Source of the DNA: Sphingopyxis witflariensis
Lineage (GTDB): Bacteria > Pseudomonadota > Alphaproteobacteria > Sphingomonadales > Sphingomonadaceae
Direction: 5' to 3'
NCBI RefSeq assembly: GCF_002205635.1
Contig: NZ_NISJ01000004.1
Span: 62,001 to 126,000, forward strand
DNA length: 64,000 nucleotides
The notes under the pieces were generated by a model. That model did not search any database and was not told the origin of the DNA. It saw only the letters and a program-made list of their open reading frames with translations. Both the position numbers and the translations under genes were made by a program. Of this stretch, positions 26,890-37,593 are shown piece after piece (position 1 is the stretch's first letter; each line of letters begins with the position of its first letter).

Positions 26890-27368
26890 GGCCGGGACTT
26901 GGGCACCTCCACCTCAGGCCCCATGCGGGTGACGTGGATATAGGCGGCCTGCCAGCTGTCGCCGCTGCGACGGAAAATGTCGGTGAAGCGGATGCGGACG
27001 CGAAAGGGCTGGCCCGCCGAACGCCCCGACAGGATCGTCTCGGCGCTCGCAAGGCCCGCGTCGGGGCCGAGCGGCATGACGATGCGGTCGCGCAGGGTCA
27101 CGGGGTCATAGGCGTCGTCGGCGCCGGTCCAGCCCGCGATGAAATCGGCCTTGCCGAGCCGCTTGCCGCTGCCGTCGATGAAGACCAGATCGTCGGCGAC
27201 CATGCGGCCCAGCGCCGCGCCGTCCCTGGAGATCTGTGCTGCATCGAAGGCGTCGGCGAAGGCGGTGAGCGCGGCGGTGTCATCGGGCGCCGGCTGTGCG
27301 TTCGCGGCGGCCAGCGGGACGGTGGCGAGGGCGGCGATGGCCAGCATGATCGTCGGGATTCGGTGCAT
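26886..27368 (-). CDS. Secreted SnoaL/DUF4440-like (NTF2-fold) protein
   Basis: A 160-residue protein with a signal peptide (PTIMLAIAALATVPLAAANAQP) and an NTF2-like domain. The domain features are ALTAFADAFDAAQISRDGAA, MVADDLVFIDGSGKRLGKAD and IRFTDIFRRSGDSWQAAYIH, a typical DUF4440 pattern. Such domains occur as small-molecule binding proteins or isomerases. The second ATG (27368) is used because AGGAA is 8 bases upstream; 27374 is possible. Function unknown. Confidence 0.8.
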   Translation of the reverse strand: MHRIPTIMLAIAALATVPLAAANAQPAPDDTAALTAFADAFDAAQISRDGAALGRMVADDLVFIDGSGKRLGKADFIAGWTGADDAYDPVTLRDRIVMPLGPDAGLASAETILSGRSAGQPFRVRIRFTDIFRRSGDSWQAAYIHVTRMGPEVEVPKSRP

Positions 27369-27405
27369 CCTCATCTTCCTACAGGCGGTGTCGCCGCTTC
27401 CGGCG

Positions 27406-27747
27406 TCAGGTGGGGACGTCAGGCCCGTCCTCAACATCATCGGAGTGATCGAGCCGCACCACCCAGACCGGGCGCCCTTCGGGAGACAGCGCGATGTCGT
27501 GGCTGGGGACCATATCCGCCCCGGTTTCGATCCAGCCGCGCCCGTCGCATTTGGGGCAGGGCACGCGGATCGAACGGTGGCTGATCAGGTCGATCTGGCT
27601 GTTCCACTGGCCATGGCCGCTGCAGACCGGGCAGCGGACGTCGAGATCGCCCCCCAAAGCATTCCGGCGGTGGCGGACCGAGATGCCGTCGAACGCGTGC
27701 GGGTCGCCGGGGCCGGTGCAATAAACGATGTTCGACGGGTGCGACAT
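27406..27747 (-). CDS. Small zinc-finger protein with DnaJ-like CxxCxGxG motifs
   Basis: A 113-residue cytoplasmic protein. It contains CPVCSGHGQW and CPKCDGRGWIE, two CxxCxGxG knuckles spaced like one zinc centre of the DnaJ cysteine-rich domain, but no J domain. The N-terminus (SNIVYCTGPGDPHAFDGI) is unlike DnaJ. A role in protein binding or redox sensing is possible; I do not recognise a named family. It lies downstream of the glycine-zipper gene on the same strand, with a terminator hairpin between. Confidence 0.7.
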   Translation of the reverse strand: MSHPSNIVYCTGPGDPHAFDGISVRHRRNALGGDLDVRCPVCSGHGQWNSQIDLISHRSIRVPCPKCDGRGWIETGADMVPSHDIALSPEGRPVWVVRLDHSDDVEDGPDVPT

Positions 27748-27781
27748 GCGGGCAGTTTATCACCGAAGGCTGACAAGGAAA

Positions 27782-27812
27782 GGGGCCGCCAACCGCTCTG
27801 GCTGGCGACCCC
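27782..27812 (-). terminator. Terminator after glycine-zipper lipoprotein gene
   Basis: On the reverse strand GGGGTCGCCAGCC and GGTTGGCGGCCCC pair over 13 positions, with two G-U pairs, followed by CTTTCCTT. It lies 20 bases past the stop at 27832. It is a moderate intrinsic terminator because the T tract is broken. Confidence 0.6.
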
Positions 27813-27831
27813 CATCCTGTTGCATCAGGCC

Positions 27832-28320
27832 TTAGCGGCAGCGCACGTCATTGTTATTCCCGCTGCGTTCGATCGCGCGTCCGGCGACCGCACCGCCGAC
27901 GGCGCCGAGGATGGTGCCGAGCGTCTCCGACTTGCCGGGGGCGATGACATTGCCGATCACCCCGCCGGCGATGCCGCCGACGATCAGCCCGGTCGATCCG
28001 TCGTTGCGGCGGCAATAATATTTATTGTCGCGGCCGCGATAGACGCGGTCGTTGCTGGACAGGCGGCGTTCCTTGTAGCGGCGGTCGGTGCGGTAATAAT
28101 TGTCGGCATAATAGCCGCCGTGGCGCGGGTCGGGACGGTCATAGTCGTAATTGCCATATTGGCTATACGTATTCTGATCGTAATAGCCATAGCCGCCATC
28201 GTCATAGCGCCCGCTGCTCGCGCCCGCACCGACACCGCCATACAGGCCGTTCGAGGCGCAGCCGGCCGCGAGCGCGGTTGCGGCGGCAAGGGGCAGGATC
28301 ATCAGCTTGTTCATCGACAT
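27832..28320 (-). CDS. Glycine-zipper surface-antigen-like lipoprotein
   Basis: A 162-residue envelope protein. A lipoprotein signal (LPLAAATALAAGCASN) is followed by a Tyr/Asp/Gly-rich, low-complexity segment (repeats such as YDDGGYGYYDQNTYSQYG). A C-terminal glycine zipper (TGLIVGGIAGGVIGNVIAPG and LGAVGGAVAGRAIE) is of the 17-kDa surface antigen/rickettsial type. Glycine zippers insert in or pack against membranes. GGAG upstream fits either ATG 28320 or 28314. Probable outer-membrane or periplasmic structural role. Confidence 0.82.
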   Translation of the reverse strand: MSMNKLMILPLAAATALAAGCASNGLYGGVGAGASSGRYDDGGYGYYDQNTYSQYGNYDYDRPDPRHGGYYADNYYRTDRRYKERRLSSNDRVYRGRDNKYYCRRNDGSTGLIVGGIAGGVIGNVIAPGKSETLGTILGAVGGAVAGRAIERSGNNNDVRCR

Positions 28321-28836
28321 CACTCCATTCAGGATCGCGTGCCGGCCAAGCGGGGCGTGGGCATGCTCTGTTTTTGCCCCTCGCATGGAGTAAAGCCCCG
28401 AGAGGGGTGGGAGTTCCGCCGGGGGTCGCGGCGCTTCGATGTCTGGTTGCCATCCAAAGTTCAGCAAAGGTCAGCCCAGTGGCGATGCGGCGGCGGCGAT
28501 ATCAGTCGGTATGGGAGAGGCGAACACAGGGGCGGCGGAGACGGAGCGGAAGCGGCAAGCGGGGCTGCCGTAGCCTCCGAACCGGTGAACCAGATGCGCA
28601 GATTGTAGGAAAGGCGTTTCTGCCCCGCGCGGTGCGAAATAGGATCGGCGTGGCGTGGCGCTGACACATTCGACTGCCCGAATACGACCGAAAGTGGCTC
28701 TATCCCTCTTCGGCACCCCGGACTTGATCCGGGGTCCCGCTCAGCAACGGTGACAAGCTGGACCCCGGATCAAGTCCGGGGTGACGAGAAAGAAAATATA
28801 TCCTTGCACCCGTACACCGCCATGGCGGGGCGCGGA
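28321..28836. other. Intergenic region containing one palindromic repeat pair
   Basis: About 500 bases with no frame that matches a protein family or shows normal codon bias. The only structure I see is the inverted repeat pair at 28714-28783. Confidence 0.5.
28714..28783. repeat. Dispersed palindromic repeat pair (CCGGACTTGATCCGG type)
   Basis: CACCCCGGACTTGATCCGGGGTCC is followed 22 bases later by its exact inverse, GGACCCCGGATCAAGTCCGGGGTG. Each unit is itself a short palindrome. A unit of the same type lies at 55703-55729, next to the IS30 element. Confidence 0.85.
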
Positions 28837-29366
28837 TCAGACGCGGCCGCCGCGGAGCGGCCAGCGGCCATGTTCGACATGGGTGGTCTTGCCGACGATG
28901 CTTTCCATCAGGATGATCTCGTCGACCGTCCAGCCGATCGGCGGCATTTTTAGCGCCCTCAAAGTTTGAGAACCTTGGCGGTCGCCGCGATAGTTGATCG
29001 TGATGTGCGGTTCGGGCGTGGTGCCGTCCATGATCGGCGCCTTTTCGCGGCAAGCAGATGGTTGACCAGCGCCTTCTGGAACGCCCGGGCCTCGGCCAGC
29101 GGATCGCGCGTGCGCAGTGTCACCGCCTTGCGGTTCTCTTGTCCGTAGAAGGCGAGCGGGAAAGGTGCTGCTGCGAAGCTGTCCAGCGCGGCGATGGTCG
29201 CGAGCAGCCACTCGGGCGGCGCATAGTGGAGGTCGTAGAGCGAGATGAGCGTGACATGGAGGAGGTGGGGGCCGCGTCCGGGGTCGTTGCGCGGCAGCGC
29301 TACGATCGCATCCTGCACCTCCGGCGGCGGCTTTGCCATGACGTAGAGGGGGTTTCGGGCGCGCAT
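28837..29366 (-). pseudogene. 2H phosphoesterase (2'-5' RNA ligase-like), frameshifted
   Basis: Two overlapping frames together encode one 2H-superfamily protein. The first (from 29366) gives MRARNPLYVMAKPPPEVQDA and LLHVTLISLYDL (first HxT). It runs to LVNHLLAAKRR and then becomes nonsense. The second frame resumes with PEPHITINYRGDRQGSQ (second HxT) and GWTVDEIILMES, ending at 28837. The shift maps to the A-run GCGAAAAGGCG (29042-29045 on the given strand). One extra base there would restore the reading frame. It may be decay or a homopolymer sequencing error. It differs clearly from the intact 2H gene at 25287. Confidence 0.75.
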
Positions 29367-29547
29367 CGACGGGTGTGTAGCATGGTGTGGGGGTGGTGCC
29401 GAGTGGTGGGCAGCCGAGAGCGGATGGCGCCTTTCTTAATTTTCTCTCCGCCTGTGAGGCGGCATTGCGTTCATACGACCGATCTTGAACGGAGAAAAAA
29501 TATCGGTCTATATGCTGCATCAAGATATTATTTTTAGGATAAGATCG

Positions 29548-30606
29548 GTGACCCCTGAGCAAATTGTTGAAAATTATAGCTCTAGATACTCTGCATACGA
29601 AGCTCTCTCGCAGAGGACTGCTTCATTGTTAGGCGCTCTTGCTAAGTCGTCATCGATATCATTTCATGTCATTGAACATAGGGCAAAAACCGTTGATTCC
29701 TTGATTGAAAAAATTCGGAGGCCTGGGAAGTCATATTCATCTTTGGAAGAGATAACCGACCTATCAGGCGTAAGGGTTATTTGTTACTATCAAGACGATT
29801 GCGAAGAGATGTCTCAAATAATCGAGAGAGAGTTTCTAATAGTTGGAAAGGAAGACTCTCATAGTGCAAAGCATCTGTCTGAAGATAGATTTGGATATTT
29901 ATCTCTTCATAGAATTGTAAAGCCAGCAAGGGTCCGAGCTAATTTGATAGAGTGGAGTGATGTGGCCGATCTTTGCTGCGAGATACAAGTTAGAACTGTT
30001 ATACAGCACGCGTGGGCGGCAGTTTCTCATCAAGTGCAATATAAAATTGAAAGTAAAATACCGTCTCTAATTAAGAGGAGGCTTAATAGGATATCTGGCC
30101 TATTTGAAATGGCTGATGAACAATTTGTTCAGGTCAGAGATGAGAGAGCAAAAATTCTAAGTGATTCTAAGGATTTAGTAAAAAAAGATGATCTAAGCTT
30201 TGCAATTTCTCCGTCTTCGGTTCAGATAGTTCTAAATAAATGGAGTAATGATAATGAGGCTCCAAAAAAAATAAAGTCTATAGGTTTTATTATATTTGAT
30301 GATTCTGATCCAGATTTCGAAGGAGATGGAGAGGTAATATCAAGCATAGTTGATATTTGTCAGGAAAATTCAATAGAGCAAGCTAGAGAACTTCTAAATA
30401 TTGCAGGATCGTTTGATAGGGAATATATGAAAAGACAATTGTCTTCTCATCCATCGAAATCTTGGTCGATATCGACATCATTTTCGTTTCTTCTTCATAT
30501 TATTAGAAATGTAGAGCGCAAGCCAACGCTATCGGACCTCGTTGGCCAAGGTTGGGGCGAAGATATCGCGGAACGCGTGCTAGAGGTTGCAGAGAACGAT
30601 GATTAG
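29548..30606 (+). CDS. Stand-alone RelA/SpoT-type (p)ppGpp synthetase, AT-rich foreign gene
   Basis: A 352-residue protein starting at GTG 29548 (AGGAT 7 bases upstream). In-frame TTG 29485 and ATG 29512 lie further upstream with poorer sites. Residues 40-170 are a RelA/SpoT nucleotidyltransferase domain. Motifs are HRAKTVDSLIEKIRRPGKS (ATP-binding R-x-K), ITDLSGVRVICYY (catalytic Asp), DRFGYLSLHRIV (guanine-stacking Tyr) and CEIQVRTVIQHAWA, followed by SHQVQYK. All key synthetase residues seem present. There is no HD hydrolase, TGS or ACT domain. The C-terminal 180 residues match nothing I recognise. DNA is strikingly AT-rich, using AGA, ATA and TTA codons that neighbours avoid, so transfer is likely. 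Possible roles are a stress alarmone enzyme or a toxSAS/antiphage effector; no antitoxin gene is adjacent. Confidence 0.88.
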   Translation: MTPEQIVENYSSRYSAYEALSQRTASLLGALAKSSSISFHVIEHRAKTVDSLIEKIRRPGKSYSSLEEITDLSGVRVICYYQDDCEEMSQIIEREFLIVGKEDSHSAKHLSEDRFGYLSLHRIVKPARVRANLIEWSDVADLCCEIQVRTVIQHAWAAVSHQVQYKIESKIPSLIKRRLNRISGLFEMADEQFVQVRDERAKILSDSKDLVKKDDLSFAISPSSVQIVLNKWSNDNEAPKKIKSIGFIIFDDSDPDFEGDGEVISSIVDICQENSIEQARELLNIAGSFDREYMKRQLSSHPSKSWSISTSFSFLLHIIRNVERKPTLSDLVGQGWGEDIAERVLEVAENDD

Positions 30607-30708
30607 CAGTGAGCTTTCATCTGCCCGTCAGGGTTTTCGGAATTCAACTCTTTAGCCCCTTATAGCCCGGAATTACGGTGACAGGTGCAACACCCTTAAT
30701 CCCTGTGA

Positions 30709-31301
30709 TCAGCTCTCGTCGGGCGCATGACCATATTCAGCGTAGAGTTCGAGCAGCCGCTCCGGGCTGATACCGTCCTGCTGCGCAATCGCCAGTTCGT
30801 GATCCTTATCGTCAAGGCTGATCACCGGCCGTTGCCTCCCCAGTCGCGGATGGACCCAGCAGCCCTGATTGATCGTCTCAGGAAAGCCCTTGAGGCTATT
30901 CGAGAACCAGCCCCACCACGGTCCCATGTCGCTATATTTTCCGTCGTCGAAGCCGTCGACGTAGCGGTCGAAATTCTCGCGCGAGAGGGTGGACCAGACG
31001 CCGTAGCCGAATTTTTCGGGCATGCCGTGGACGGGGATGCGGAAGACGCAGCGGACGAAGAAATGTTCGCCGTCGATCACGCAGAAATCTTCCGACAGAA
31101 AATCGCCGTCGAGCCTTAGCGCGCTGTTGGGTTCGAGCTGTTCGGCCTTGCCCCAATGATCGGGGGCCAGCGAGCCGATGTCGAACATGCCTTCATGCTC
31201 GACATCGCAGTTCGCGCATTTCCAGCGGGCCGATTGCAGAAGCTGAAGGGCGGACGGCTTTCGCCGTCCGAACAGTTTTCCGAACAAGCCCCCTCTTTCC
31301 A

Positions 31302-31302
<1 letters not shown>
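30709..31302 (-). CDS. DUF2199 domain protein
   Basis: A 197-residue cytoplasmic protein. After a basic N-terminus it has KCANCDVEHEGMFDIGSLAP, the cysteine pair typical of DUF2199. It continues with EDFCVIDGEHFFVRCVFRIP and YGVWSTLSRENFDRYVDGFD, then GPWWGWFSNSLKGFPETI. Length and motif order match the family. Function is unknown; a zinc site from the CxxC is plausible. Its ATG overlaps the thiC stop (TGATG), so it may be translated with thiC. Confidence 0.88.
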
Positions 31303-33361
<2,059 letters not shown>

Positions 33362-33366
33362 GGTGT

Positions 33367-35178
33367 TTAGCGGGGCGCGGGCTTGCTGTCCACCGGAGAG
33401 GCGGCTGGAGACGGCGCGGTTGTCGGCTCGCACCCGCTGGCGCGCAGGAAGGCGATGAAATCGGGATCGGCGCGGATCGGATCAAAGTCGCTATCGTTCG
33501 CGATGGCATCGCAATCCAATTTACCTTTCCGATCACGCCATTGCGTCAGGTAGGCGATGCAAGTCGCACTATCGCGCCGAAGCGCAGAAATGCAGGCTTT
33601 GTTGAAAAGCGCCGTAGCGACCATTTCCTGAAACGCGGGCTGGTCACTGTCGCCGAAGCGGGCGAGGAGGTCGTCATAGGCGGCGATGGCGTCGTCGTGG
33701 CGATCCATCGCGCCGAGGGTGATACTCTTGTTGGCCAGTGCCATGGCGATCATTTCCCGAAACGCGGGCTGGTCACTGTCGCCGAAGCGGGCGAGAAGGT
33801 CGTCAAAGGCGGCGATGGCGTCGTCGTGGCGATCCACCGCACCGAGGGTGACCCCCTTGTTGACCTGTGCCTTGGCGACCTGTTCCTGCAATGCGGGCTG
33901 GTCACTATCGCCGAAGCGGGCGAGGAGATCGTCAAAGGCGGCGATGGCGTCGTCGTGACGATCCGTCGCGCTGAGGGCTATCCCCTTGTTGATCAGTGCC
34001 TTGGCGACCCGTTCCTGCAGCGAGGGCTGGTTGCTGTCGCCGAAGCGGGCGAGGAGGTCGTCAAAGGCGGCGATGGCGTCGAGGTGGCGATCCGTCGCGC
34101 TGAGGGCTATCCCCTTGTTGATCAGTGCCTTGGCGACCCGTTCTTGCAGCGCGAGCTCGTTACTATCGCCGAAGCGGGCGAGGAGATTGTCATAAGTAGC
34201 GATTTCGTCTTCGGGCCGATCCATCGCACCGAGAGCTATCCCCTTGTTGACCAGTGCCATGGCAACCTGTTTCTGCAGCGCGGGCTGGTTGCTGTTACCG
34301 AAGCGAGCGAGGAGGTCGTCATAGGCGGCGATGGCATCGTTGGGGCGATCCATCGAGCGGAGGGTGACCCCCTTGTTGAGCAGTGCCATGGCGACCTGTT
34401 CCTGCGACGCGGGTTGGTCGCTGCGGCCGAATTTTTCGTCGATTTCATCATAGATGATATTGGCTTCTGCATCGCGACCCAGCTTGTTCAACGCGACCGC
34501 TCTGTAAAACAGCGGAAAGAACAGGTCTTCGTCGGCAGCATCGTCGAACAAATAGGCCATAGCTCCGGCTCTTCGCTCCACCACGTCCCATTCTTCACTC
34601 ATGGCGGCGACGGTGACCAAGGCGCGATAATCGTCGAGGGTGCGTTCGCGGCGCGGCTTGGCCTGTGCTTCGCGGGCGATGTCGCGCAGGGCCTTTCGTT
34701 CCACTTCGCTGGCGGGTGCCTCGCCGGGTTTGAGATTTTCGGTGATCTCCTTGGCCGTCTGTTCGTGGCTGCGGATCGACGCCACGGCGGCGTTCGCCTC
34801 TTCCAGCAGCTTTTGAATACGCGTCCGTTCCTCCGCAATGCCTTGTTTCGCTTCCGTCACGGCGGCTTTGCTGAAGCGAAAGGTGAAAAAGATCACCACG
34901 GCGGCGATAAGCAGGCTGAATCCGCCCATCACGGCGCTCACCAGGATCGCGAACCAGTTCGTCTGGTTTGCAATGAGTTCGGTACGAATATGGGCGATGT
35001 CGCGCTCGCGGGTCAGTCGCCAAACCTCCTCTGTCGCCGGAGCAGGAACCGGCGTTGCCTTTGATGTTTCAGGCGGTGCTATAGTCGTCGGTGCGGACGG
35101 CTTGGCCTGACTTGGCAATGGAGAACCAAGTATCAGAAATGAAAATACGGCAAGAATTGATTTTCGATGGCATGTCAT
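33367..35178 (-). CDS. Secreted/membrane TPR protein with seven near-identical repeats
   Basis: A 603-residue protein. It has an N-terminal signal or anchor (AVFSFLILGSPLPSQA), a Thr/Pro linker, and a membrane helix (LVSAVMGGFSLLIAAVVIFFT, about residues 80-100). A coiled-coil region (AKQGIAEERTRIQKLLEEAN) leads to TPR repeats. Seven 43-residue units of pattern NKG(I/V)(A/T)L-DRHDDAIAAFDDLLARFGDS are encoded by 129-bp tandem repeats between about 33600 and 34460. The middle copies are almost identical at DNA level. The C-terminus carries a short CISALR...DCDAIAND segment with cysteines. Probably a scaffold. Repeat identity suggests recent expansion or homogenisation. Confidence 0.82.
   Translation of the reverse strand: MTCHRKSILAVFSFLILGSPLPSQAKPSAPTTIAPPETSKATPVPAPATEEVWRLTRERDIAHIRTELIANQTNWFAILVSAVMGGFSLLIAAVVIFFTFRFSKAAVTEAKQGIAEERTRIQKLLEEANAAVASIRSHEQTAKEITENLKPGEAPASEVERKALRDIAREAQAKPRRERTLDDYRALVTVAAMSEEWDVVERRAGAMAYLFDDAADEDLFFPLFYRAVALNKLGRDAEANIIYDEIDEKFGRSDQPASQEQVAMALLNKGVTLRSMDRPNDAIAAYDDLLARFGNSNQPALQKQVAMALVNKGIALGAMDRPEDEIATYDNLLARFGDSNELALQERVAKALINKGIALSATDRHLDAIAAFDDLLARFGDSNQPSLQERVAKALINKGIALSATDRHDDAIAAFDDLLARFGDSDQPALQEQVAKAQVNKGVTLGAVDRHDDAIAAFDDLLARFGDSDQPAFREMIAMALANKSITLGAMDRHDDAIAAYDDLLARFGDSDQPAFQEMVATALFNKACISALRRDSATCIAYLTQWRDRKGKLDCDAIANDSDFDPIRADPDFIAFLRASGCEPTTAPSPAASPVDSKPAPR
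33600..34460. repeat. 129-bp coding tandem repeats, about seven units
   Basis: The landmark CCGAAGCGGGCGAGG recurs at about 33652, 33781, 33910, 34039, 34168 and 34297, with a degenerate copy at 34426, each exactly 129 bases apart. The four central units are the most alike. The repeat keeps the reading frame (43 codons), so copy-number change would alter protein length without breaking it. Confidence 0.9.
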
Positions 35179-35339
35179 AAGTAATTTCTGTCACGGTCGT
35201 GCTGTTATGCATAGTGAATTGTTGCAGATCGCCATTTTTGACGACCGCATCGCGATTTCGACCGGGGGCGATCGTTGACCGCTCCCGCCAACACGCCGAT
35301 AAACTCATCCGATAGGGTAGCTTTGTCGGGAGGTGCGCA

Positions 35340-35780
35340 ATGATGTCATGGCTGGCAGGAGTGACGGCGCTTCTGCTCGCGGCGGGATCGCCTGCGACGG
35401 TCGGCGACCTTGCGTGGCTGGCGGGCGACTGGGTGCGCGAAGATGAAGGGCGCTGGACCGAGGAAAGCTGGATGCCGCCGCGTGGCGGGATGATGCTGGG
35501 GGTGAGCCGGTCGGGGCGCGGTGAGAATTTGCGCGAGTTTGAATTTCTGCGGATCGCGGCGGACGCCGATGGCGTGCCCGCCTATGTCGCGCAGCCGCAG
35601 GGCGGGGCGCCGGTCGCGTTTCGGCTGGTACGCCACGATGCGACCAGCGCGCGCTTTGAAAATGTCGCGCATGATTATCCGCAGCGCATCGACTATGTCC
35701 GTGCCGGCGACACGCTGACCGCGACGATTTCGGCGATCGACGGGACGAAGGCGCGGAGCTGGACCTATGAGCGCCGCTGA
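35340..35780 (+). CDS. DUF6265 family secreted protein
   Basis: A 146-residue protein with a probable signal peptide (AGVTALLLAAGSPATVG) and the DUF6265 pattern. That pattern includes LAWLAGDWVREDEGRWTEES, WMPPRGGMMLGVSRSGRG, EFLRIAADADGVPAYVAQPQ and RFENVAHDYPQRIDY. Lipocalin-like in predicted fold, function unknown. It is followed 24 bases later by the WYL regulator gene and may be co-transcribed. Confidence 0.85.
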   Translation: MMSWLAGVTALLLAAGSPATVGDLAWLAGDWVREDEGRWTEESWMPPRGGMMLGVSRSGRGENLREFEFLRIAADADGVPAYVAQPQGGAPVAFRLVRHDATSARFENVAHDYPQRIDYVRAGDTLTATISAIDGTKARSWTYERR

Positions 35781-35804
35781 TACTGTCGAGGCGAAGGGAG
35801 CGGC

Positions 35805-36539
35805 ATGGACAAGACCGGACGATTGTTCGCGATCATCGACAGCCTGCGCCGGCGGCGGCGGCCGGTGACTGCCGAGATATTGGCCGAAGAGCGGGGCGTT
35901 TCGGTGCGCACGCTCTATCGCGATATCCAGGCGCTGGTCGCGCTCGGCGCACCGATCGAGGGCGAGGCGGGGGTCGGCTATGTGCTGCGCCCCGGCTTTT
36001 TCCTGCCGCCGCTGATGTTCACCGTCGACGAGCTGGAGGCGCTGGTACTCGGTGCGCGCTGGGTCGAGGGGCGGCAGGACGGATCGCTGTCGCGTGCCGC
36101 GGGGATGGCGCTGGCGAAGATCGCGGCGGCGAGCCCGGATGCGCTTCAACAGCGGATCGACGAGGCGGGGCTGTGGCCGGTCAACAGCCAGTGGCGTGAG
36201 ATCAATGCGGCGCTGCTGGCGACGGTGCGCGCGGCGATGCGCGCCGAAAAGACGCTGCATATCGGCTATGCCGACGCGGGCGGGACGACGACCGAACGCG
36301 CGATCTGGCCCGCGGCGCTCGCTTATTATGAGGAGAAGCAGATCATCGCCGCCTGGTGCCTGCTGCGGCAGGATTTCCGCAGTTTCCGGATCGATCGGGT
36401 GACGTCGGCGCGGATTGGCGACGAGGGGTTCGGGCGCCGCCGCGCGGTGCTGATGGCCGATTTCTGGCGCCACCGCGATTTTTCCGACCATCCTGCTGAC
36501 ACGATCTGTCAGCAGGATGGTCTAACTCCCGCCAAGTGA
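35805..36539 (+). CDS. YafY-like HTH/WYL-domain transcriptional regulator
   Basis: A 244-residue regulator. The N-terminal winged HTH ([40 protein letters not shown]) is the HTH_11/DeoR-like type. The C-terminal WYL domain includes [20 protein letters not shown] and [37 protein letters not shown] is typical of the YafY subgroup. WYL domains bind nucleic-acid or other ligands. Neighbours are the DUF6265 and GFA genes, and it may control them. Confidence 0.92.
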   Translation: MDKTGRLFAIIDSLRRRRRPVTAEILAEERGVSVRTLYRDIQALVALGAPIEGEAGVGYVLRPGFFLPPLMFTVDELEALVLGARWVEGRQDGSLSRAAGMALAKIAAASPDALQQRIDEAGLWPVNSQWREINAALLATVRAAMRAEKTLHIGYADAGGTTTERAIWPAALAYYEEKQIIAAWCLLRQDFRSFRIDRVTSARIGDEGFGRRRAVLMADFWRHRDFSDHPADTICQQDGLTPAK

Positions 36540-36585
36540 AGGGCGGCCGGTGACCGGCGCCCGAAAATGGCGAGGATTTTACGCG

Positions 36586-36990
36586 ATGATCAAGACCTAT
36601 CACGGCTCATGCCACTGCGGCGCGGTCCAATATGAAGCCGACATTGATCTGTCGGCGGGGACGGGCAAATGCAATTGCTCGATCTGTACCAAGAAGCGGG
36701 GCTGGGGCGCGCAGATCAAGCCCGAGGCGTTTCGCCTGCTGACCGATCCCGCCGCGCTGAGCGATTACCAGTTCGGGTCGAACAGCGCGCATCATGTCTT
36801 CTGCAAGACGTGCGGCGTGTCCTCGTTCGGACATGGCTATGTCGAGGAGATCGGCGGCGCTTATTATTCGGTCGCGGTCGCGTCCCTCGACGATGTCGAG
36901 CCCGCCGAGCTGGCCGCGCTGCCGGTTCAGTATATGGACGGACGCGGCGACAATTGGTGGAACCCGCCGGCGATCACCGCGCATATGTGA
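36586..36990 (+). CDS. GFA (Mss4-like zinc) family protein
   Basis: A 134-residue protein of the GFA family (named after a glutathione-dependent formaldehyde-activating enzyme). Zinc ligands are visible as [26 protein letters not shown] and [14 protein letters not shown]. The activity first proposed for the family has been questioned, so the substrate is open. ATG 36586 lies 46 bases after the regulator stop on the same strand; AGGA is 10 bases upstream. Probably in one transcript with the WYL regulator. Confidence 0.9.
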   Translation: MIKTYHGSCHCGAVQYEADIDLSAGTGKCNCSICTKKRGWGAQIKPEAFRLLTDPAALSDYQFGSNSAHHVFCKTCGVSSFGHGYVEEIGGAYYSVAVASLDDVEPAELAALPVQYMDGRGDNWWNPPAITAHM

Positions 36991-36997
36991 GCGGCGT

Positions 36998-37453
36998 TCA
37001 ACTCCGTCGCGCGAGGTAAACCCCCGCGACCATCAGGGCGATTCCGGCGATACGCTTGGCGTCGATCGCCGAGCGTATCGCGCCGAACAGGCCGAAATGG
37101 TCGATCGTCGCGGCGCTGATCAACTGGCCGACGAGCACGAAGAAGATGGCGTTGCCGACCCCGAAGCGCGGCGCGATGAAGGTCACCGCGATGACATAGA
37201 AGGCCATGAACAGTGCGCCGAAATAGAAATGAACGGGGATGTCGGACGAGAGCCTGACATGGCCCAGCGTGCCGGTGAAGAGTGCGCCGGTGATCGCGAT
37301 GAGCAGCGCGACGCCGAACAGGATCACGCATGCGGCCATCGGGCTGCCGAGGCGCCCGCCGAGGCCCGAATTGAGCGCCGCAAGGATCGGAATTCCGATC
37401 CCGGTGAGCAGCATGATCGTGGCAAAGGCGGGAGCGGCGTTATTGGCGGTCAT
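36998..37453 (-). CDS. DMT-family (DUF606/YdcZ-like) membrane protein
   Basis: A 151-residue inner-membrane protein with five predicted helices. Features are LLTGIGIPILAALNSGLGGR near the N-terminus and SPMAACVILFGVALLIAI, then a final YFGALFMAFYVIAVTFIAPR / NAIFFVLVGQLISAATIDHF. DUF606 proteins are small members of the drug/metabolite transporter superfamily and often dimerise. The substrate is unknown. Convergent with the GFA gene; stops are 8 bases apart. Confidence 0.88.
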   Translation of the reverse strand: MTANNAAPAFATIMLLTGIGIPILAALNSGLGGRLGSPMAACVILFGVALLIAITGALFTGTLGHVRLSSDIPVHFYFGALFMAFYVIAVTFIAPRFGVGNAIFFVLVGQLISAATIDHFGLFGAIRSAIDAKRIAGIALMVAGVYLARRS

Positions 37454-37593
37454 CGGGGCAGTCCTTCACGGCTTGCCCCGCGCATAGTCGAGGACGGGCG
37501 GCCCGGCGAGCCCCCAATTGGGGGTGCCAATTTCGTTGCCGTTGCGCGTGCGGATATGCCGCGGCGGCCGGACAGGTATGGCGGGATATCCGG

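Noticed and set aside
28278..28664. 128-codon frame on the + strand between the glycine-zipper gene and the palindrome
   Set aside because: Composition is Arg/Gly-rich with no family signal, and it overlaps the 5' region of the reverse-strand gene.
29058..29537. 159-codon frame on the + strand across the 2H pseudogene
   Set aside because: Antisense to the recognisable HxT-containing frames, with no domain of its own.
29485..29547. Upstream TTG/ATG start for the alarmone synthetase
   Set aside because: These starts lack well-spaced ribosome binding sites. GTG 29548 has AGGAT at the right distance and gives the usual family N-terminus.
29548..30606. Naming the alarmone synthetase as CapRel or another specific toxSAS
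   Set aside because: Only the synthetase domain is recognisable. The C-terminal region cannot be matched by eye to any one subfamily.
33600..34460. Regular repeats considered as a CRISPR array
   Set aside because: The 129-bp units are coding, with no unique spacers between short identical repeats, and translate to TPR-like helices.
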